A stretch of DNA of 5,852 bases from contig NZ_LAJY01000365.1 of NCBI RefSeq assembly GCF_000963705.1, positions 1-5,852 of the forward strand. Direction: 5' to 3'. The translations under genes and the position numbers were made by a program. This DNA comes from Elstera litoralis (GTDB lineage: Bacteria > Pseudomonadota > Alphaproteobacteria > Elsterales > Elsteraceae). Position 1 is the stretch's first letter, and every line of letters begins with the position of its first letter. Below the pieces are notes generated by a model. That model saw nothing but the letters and a program-made list of their open reading frames with translations. It was not told where the DNA came from and made no database searches. Below are positions 5,041-5,852 of the stretch, one piece after another.

Positions 5041-5852
5041 ATGACGGATCAGACGCAGAAGCCGACGGGCCTTAGCCGCCGCACGGTTCTCAAAGGGGCG
5101 GCGAGCCTTGTTGGCGTCGCGGCCGGATCGGGAACCCTCATCGGTGCCCCCTATGTGCATGCGGCGGAACCCAAGGTTCTGCGCTACCTCGGTACGGCAG
5201 TGAATGCGGGCGACGATATCTCCAAACGCTGTTTTGCCGATACCGGCATTAAAATCGAATATATTACCGCGACCACCGACGATGTGACCAAGCGCGTGAT
5301 TACGCAGCCGAACTCCTTCGACGTGCTCGATACCGAATATTTCAGCCTGAAAAAAAAACTGGTGCCCTCGGGCAATATTTTGCCGCTGGAAGCGCGCCGG
5401 ATTAAGGAATTCAACAATATCACCCCGGTTTTCACCAAGGGCGAATTGCCCAACGGCAAAAAAATCGGCGGCCAGGGCACGGCCCCGTGGAAAGTGCTCT
5501 ACCTCGAAGGCAAGAATTCGAAGAATTTTGCCAAGAGCCCGACCGATTTCGTCACCCTGATTCCGACGGTCTATAATGCCGATACGCTCGGCATTCGCCC
5601 GGACCTGATTAAGCGCCCGATCACCTCCTGGTCGGAACTGCTGAACCCGGAGTTCAAGGGCAAGGCCTCGATCCTCAACATCCCCTCCATCGGCATCATG
5701 GATGCGGCGATGGTGGTGGAAGCGGCGGGGCTGCATAAATACGCCGACAAGGGCAATATGACCCGCGCCGAGATCGACCTGACCATGAAAATCCTGACCG
5801 AAGCCAAAAAGAACGGCCAGTTCCGCGCCTTCTGGAAGGATTTCAACGAAAG
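5041..5852 (+). CDS. Tat-exported periplasmic solute-binding protein, PotD-like, cut by the right edge
   Basis: The first 270 residues are visible, about three quarters of the usual size. The N-terminus has a twin-arginine signal, LSRRTVLKGAA (Arg13-Arg14), then a hydrophobic Gly/Ala stretch and a likely cleavage site VHA|AEP after residue 41. Export by Tat suggests it folds in the cytoplasm first. The mature part looks like a family 1 extracellular solute-binding protein of the PotD/PotF kind: FDVLDTEYFSL, VPTVYNADTLGI-type spacing (here IPTVYNADTLGIRPDL), SWSELLNPEFKGKASILN and IPSIGIMDAAM. It would deliver a small solute in the periplasm to the permeases, which presumably follow beyond the window. 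I cannot assign the ligand. Spermidine/putrescine binding is only a family-level guess. A run of nine A bases (5350-5358) encodes three lysines, and the frame is intact there. AAA, AAT and ATT codons are more common here than in the minus-strand genes. Confidence 0.94.
   Translation, partial: MTDQTQKPTGLSRRTVLKGAASLVGVAAGSGTLIGAPYVHAAEPKVLRYLGTAVNAGDDISKRCFADTGIKIEYITATTDDVTKRVITQPNSFDVLDTEYFSLKKKLVPSGNILPLEARRIKEFNNITPVFTKGELPNGKKIGGQGTAPWKVLYLEGKNSKNFAKSPTDFVTLIPTVYNADTLGIRPDLIKRPITSWSELLNPEFKGKASILNIPSIGIMDAAMVVEAAGLHKYADKGNMTRAEIDLTMKILTEAKKNGQFRAFWKDFNE

Noticed and set aside
5350..5358. Run of nine A bases as a phase-variation or slippage site
   Set aside because: The frame is intact on both sides and encodes three lysines. 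Nothing else suggests switching in this binding protein.
4948..5736. Minus-strand open frame of 262 codons opposite the binding-protein gene
   Set aside because: The plus-strand gene has a Tat signal, a strong ribosome site and family motifs. The antisense frame has none.

Overview
The window is GC-rich and densely coding, with long antisense open frames typical of high-GC genomes. The gene content points to an alphaproteobacterium, possibly of the Rhodospirillales type: a multi-domain CheW scaffold, a CheA-like Hpt protein, an FCD-type GntR regulator, and a PotA/PotD-like ABC importer with a Tat-exported binding protein. This placement is inferred from gene style. There is no rRNA or other marker in the window.

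Left half (1-2876, minus strand): a chemosensory-type operon read right to left. First comes a protein with three CheW-like domains (1428-2876). After a 25-base gap comes a small, partly degenerate CheB-type receiver protein (998-1402). This overlaps by ATGA with an Hpt-domain, CheA-like gene that starts at 1001 and runs off the left edge. As read, the last gene has a one-base frameshift at an A5 run (344-348). The original frame is open again from there to base 1. A sigma70-like promoter (2913-2941), overlapped by a small inverted repeat, lies upstream of the CheW gene.

Middle (2992-3719, minus strand): a GntR-family (FadR/FCD) regulator, broken as read by a one-base deletion at 3497-3498. 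Restoring one base gives a normal 242-residue protein. It is divergent from the transporter genes. The 285-base gap between them holds a good FadR-type operator, TTGTATACGA (3801-3810), which contains the -10 of a candidate plus-strand promoter.

Right half (4005-5852, plus strand): an ABC importer operon with a PotA-like ATPase (4005-4985) and, 55 bases later, a Tat-exported PotD-like periplasmic binding protein (5041 onward, cut by the right edge). The permease genes probably lie beyond the window. The natural reading is that the GntR protein controls this uptake system. The substrate cannot be told from the sequence.

The two frameshifts, each restoring a conserved frame over more than 100 codons, are the most notable features. 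They may be sequencing errors, recent mutations or, less likely, functional slippage. I found no RNA genes, mobile elements, CRISPR arrays or obvious strong terminators. The unusual element is the chemosensory module, with a triple CheW scaffold and a receiver that has lost half of its acidic pocket. I see no clearly undescribed system.
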